From contig NZ_CP066171.1 of assembly GCF_028867705.1 (NCBI RefSeq), forward strand, positions 434,001 to 498,000: a DNA stretch of 64,000 nt, given 5' to 3'. The stretch's first letter is position 1. Each line of letters starts with the position of its first letter. Below the pieces are notes generated by a model. The model was not told where the DNA came from. It did no database searches and saw nothing but the letters and a program-made list of their open reading frames with translations. The stretch comes from Thermoleophilum album. GTDB lineage: Bacteria > Actinomycetota > Thermoleophilia > Solirubrobacterales > Thermoleophilaceae. Both the position numbers and the translations under genes were made by a program. Positions 63,248 through 64,000 of this stretch are shown in pieces.

Positions 63248-64000
63248 TTAGCTGGCCAGCGCGCGCTCGACGATCGCCGCGCTGTCGATGTTGGCTGGCA
63301 ACGTGCCGAAGACGCGTCCCCGCTCGGTGCCGAGCCGCCCGGCACAGAACGCGTCCGCGACCGGCGCGGGCGCGTGGCGAACGAGCAGCGCGGCTTGGAA
63401 CGCCAAAGCGAGATCCTCGACCGTGCGACGCGCAGCCCACTGCGGGTCGATCTTGCCGGCCGCGAGCTCGGCGAGCTGCGCGCGCACGCGCGTGAGGTGA
63501 TCGTCGAGGTGGCGGTCGGCGCCACGGGCGATCTCGCACTCGGCGAGGAACGCTTCGACACCGTCGGGTTCCTTCGCCATGGCGCGCAGCACGTCGAGGG
63601 CGGCGACGTTGCCCGATCCCTCCCAGATCGAGTTGATCGGCGCGTCGCGGTAGAGGCGCGGCATCGCCGACTCCTCGACGTAGCCGTTGCCGCCCAGGCA
63701 CTCGAGCGCTTCTGCGGCGTGGATCGGCGCGCGCTTGCAGATCCAGTACTTCATCACGGCAGTCGCGAAGCGCCGCAGGGGCGCGTCGTCCTCGTCGTAG
63801 GCGCGGGCGACGCGCAGCGTCGCGACCGTCGCTGCCTCGGACTCGATCGCGAGATCGGCGAGGACGTTCTGCATCGCCGGCCACTCGACCAACCGCCGCC
63901 CGAACGTCGCGCGGTGACGGGCGTGGTGAACCGCTTCGACCAGCCCGAAACGCATCGCACCCGCCGATCCGATCATGCAGTCGAGGCGCGTGTGGTTGAC
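63248..64000 (-). CDS. AidB-like acyl-CoA dehydrogenase, C-terminal part (truncated by window edge)
   Basis: The frame runs off the right edge; 250 codons are present. NHTRLDCMIGSAGAMRFGLVEAVHHARHR starts the visible part, and ALECLGGNGYVEESAMPRLYRDAPINSIWEGSGNVAALDVLRAM is the signature shared by AidB and related isovaleryl-CoA-type dehydrogenases. The C-terminal about 120 residues form the extra helical domain found in AidB-like proteins. It is a second acyl-CoA dehydrogenase, distinct from the one at 460. Role: fatty-acid or branched-chain oxidation, or the less-defined AidB stress function. Confidence 0.9.
   Translation of the reverse strand, partial: VNHTRLDCMIGSAGAMRFGLVEAVHHARHRATFGRRLVEWPAMQNVLADLAIESEAATVATLRVARAYDEDDAPLRRFATAVMKYWICKRAPIHAAEALECLGGNGYVEESAMPRLYRDAPINSIWEGSGNVAALDVLRAMAKEPDGVEAFLAECEIARGADRHLDDHLTRVRAQLAELAAGKIDPQWAARRTVEDLALAFQAALLVRHAPAPVADAFCAGRLGTERGRVFGTLPANIDSAAIVERALAS

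Overview
The window is GC-rich bacterial chromosome with many GTG and some TTG starts, very high third-position GC and almost no space between genes. A DtxR/IdeR-type regulator, an Rv2578c-type radical SAM protein, a split methylmalonyl-CoA mutase, TANNNT -10 boxes placed 6-9 bases before start codons, and a CGAAC-N4-GTTCG LexA box all point to Actinobacteriota. The gene mix (acyl-CoA dehydrogenases, acyl-CoA synthetase, thiolase, ETF, carotenoid genes) would suit a Thermoleophilia/Solirubrobacterales-like organism. That last placement is inference, not proof. No rRNA, tRNA, CRISPR array, prophage or insertion sequence was recognised. No stretch longer than about 260 bases lacks a gene.

Layout. 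1-9.9 kb: a truncated GT39-like membrane protein behind an acyl-CoA dehydrogenase; a secreted unknown; an HSL-type esterase; then a minus-strand run of an SCP2/hydrolase fusion, an orphan NMT1/THI5-like lipoprotein, an ECF sigma factor, an HTH protein and an ImmA/IrrE-type metallopeptidase; and a pilin-like protein with a Vps62/NPP1-like domain. 10-16.8 kb: acyl-CoA synthetase, leucyl aminopeptidase, thiolase, HAD-IB phosphatase and GH63-like glycosidase. 16.8-23.2 kb: a diguanylate cyclase, the two halves of methylmalonyl-CoA mutase with a wall-anchored cupredoxin between them, a K+ channel-like protein and a tandem UspA protein. 23.4-30.6 kb: a 1175-residue secreted BNR-like protein, then etfB-etfA-ETF:quinone oxidoreductase.

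30.6-41.5 kb: CBS protein, gpsA, rpmE, CARDB-like exported protein, DtxR regulator, YqhQ, and a translation/envelope block prfA-prmC-tsaC-glyA-wecA, ending in a radical SAM gene on the other strand. 41.5-45 kb: YjbQ and two coupled c-di-GMP enzymes. 45.1-52.7 kb: a complete F1Fo ATP synthase operon. 52.7-64 kb: YceH, class II aldolase, copA/csoR copper module, DUF523-DUF1722 protein, ABC1/UbiB kinase, crtI-crtB, an exported endonuclease/phosphatase-fold protein, and the C-terminal part of an AidB-like acyl-CoA dehydrogenase running off the right edge.

How the genes fit together. A beta-oxidation and propionyl-CoA theme (acyl-CoA synthetase, acyl-CoA dehydrogenases, thiolase, ETF to quinone, methylmalonyl-CoA mutase) feeds electrons to a quinone-based respiratory chain and the ATP synthase. 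The etf promoter carries a palindrome close to the Bacillus FadR fatty-acid-degradation operator, which supports this reading. Other clear regulatory sites are a LexA box at the start of the radical SAM gene, a CsoR operator nested between copA and csoR, and an 11-base direct repeat ahead of the ATP synthase operon.
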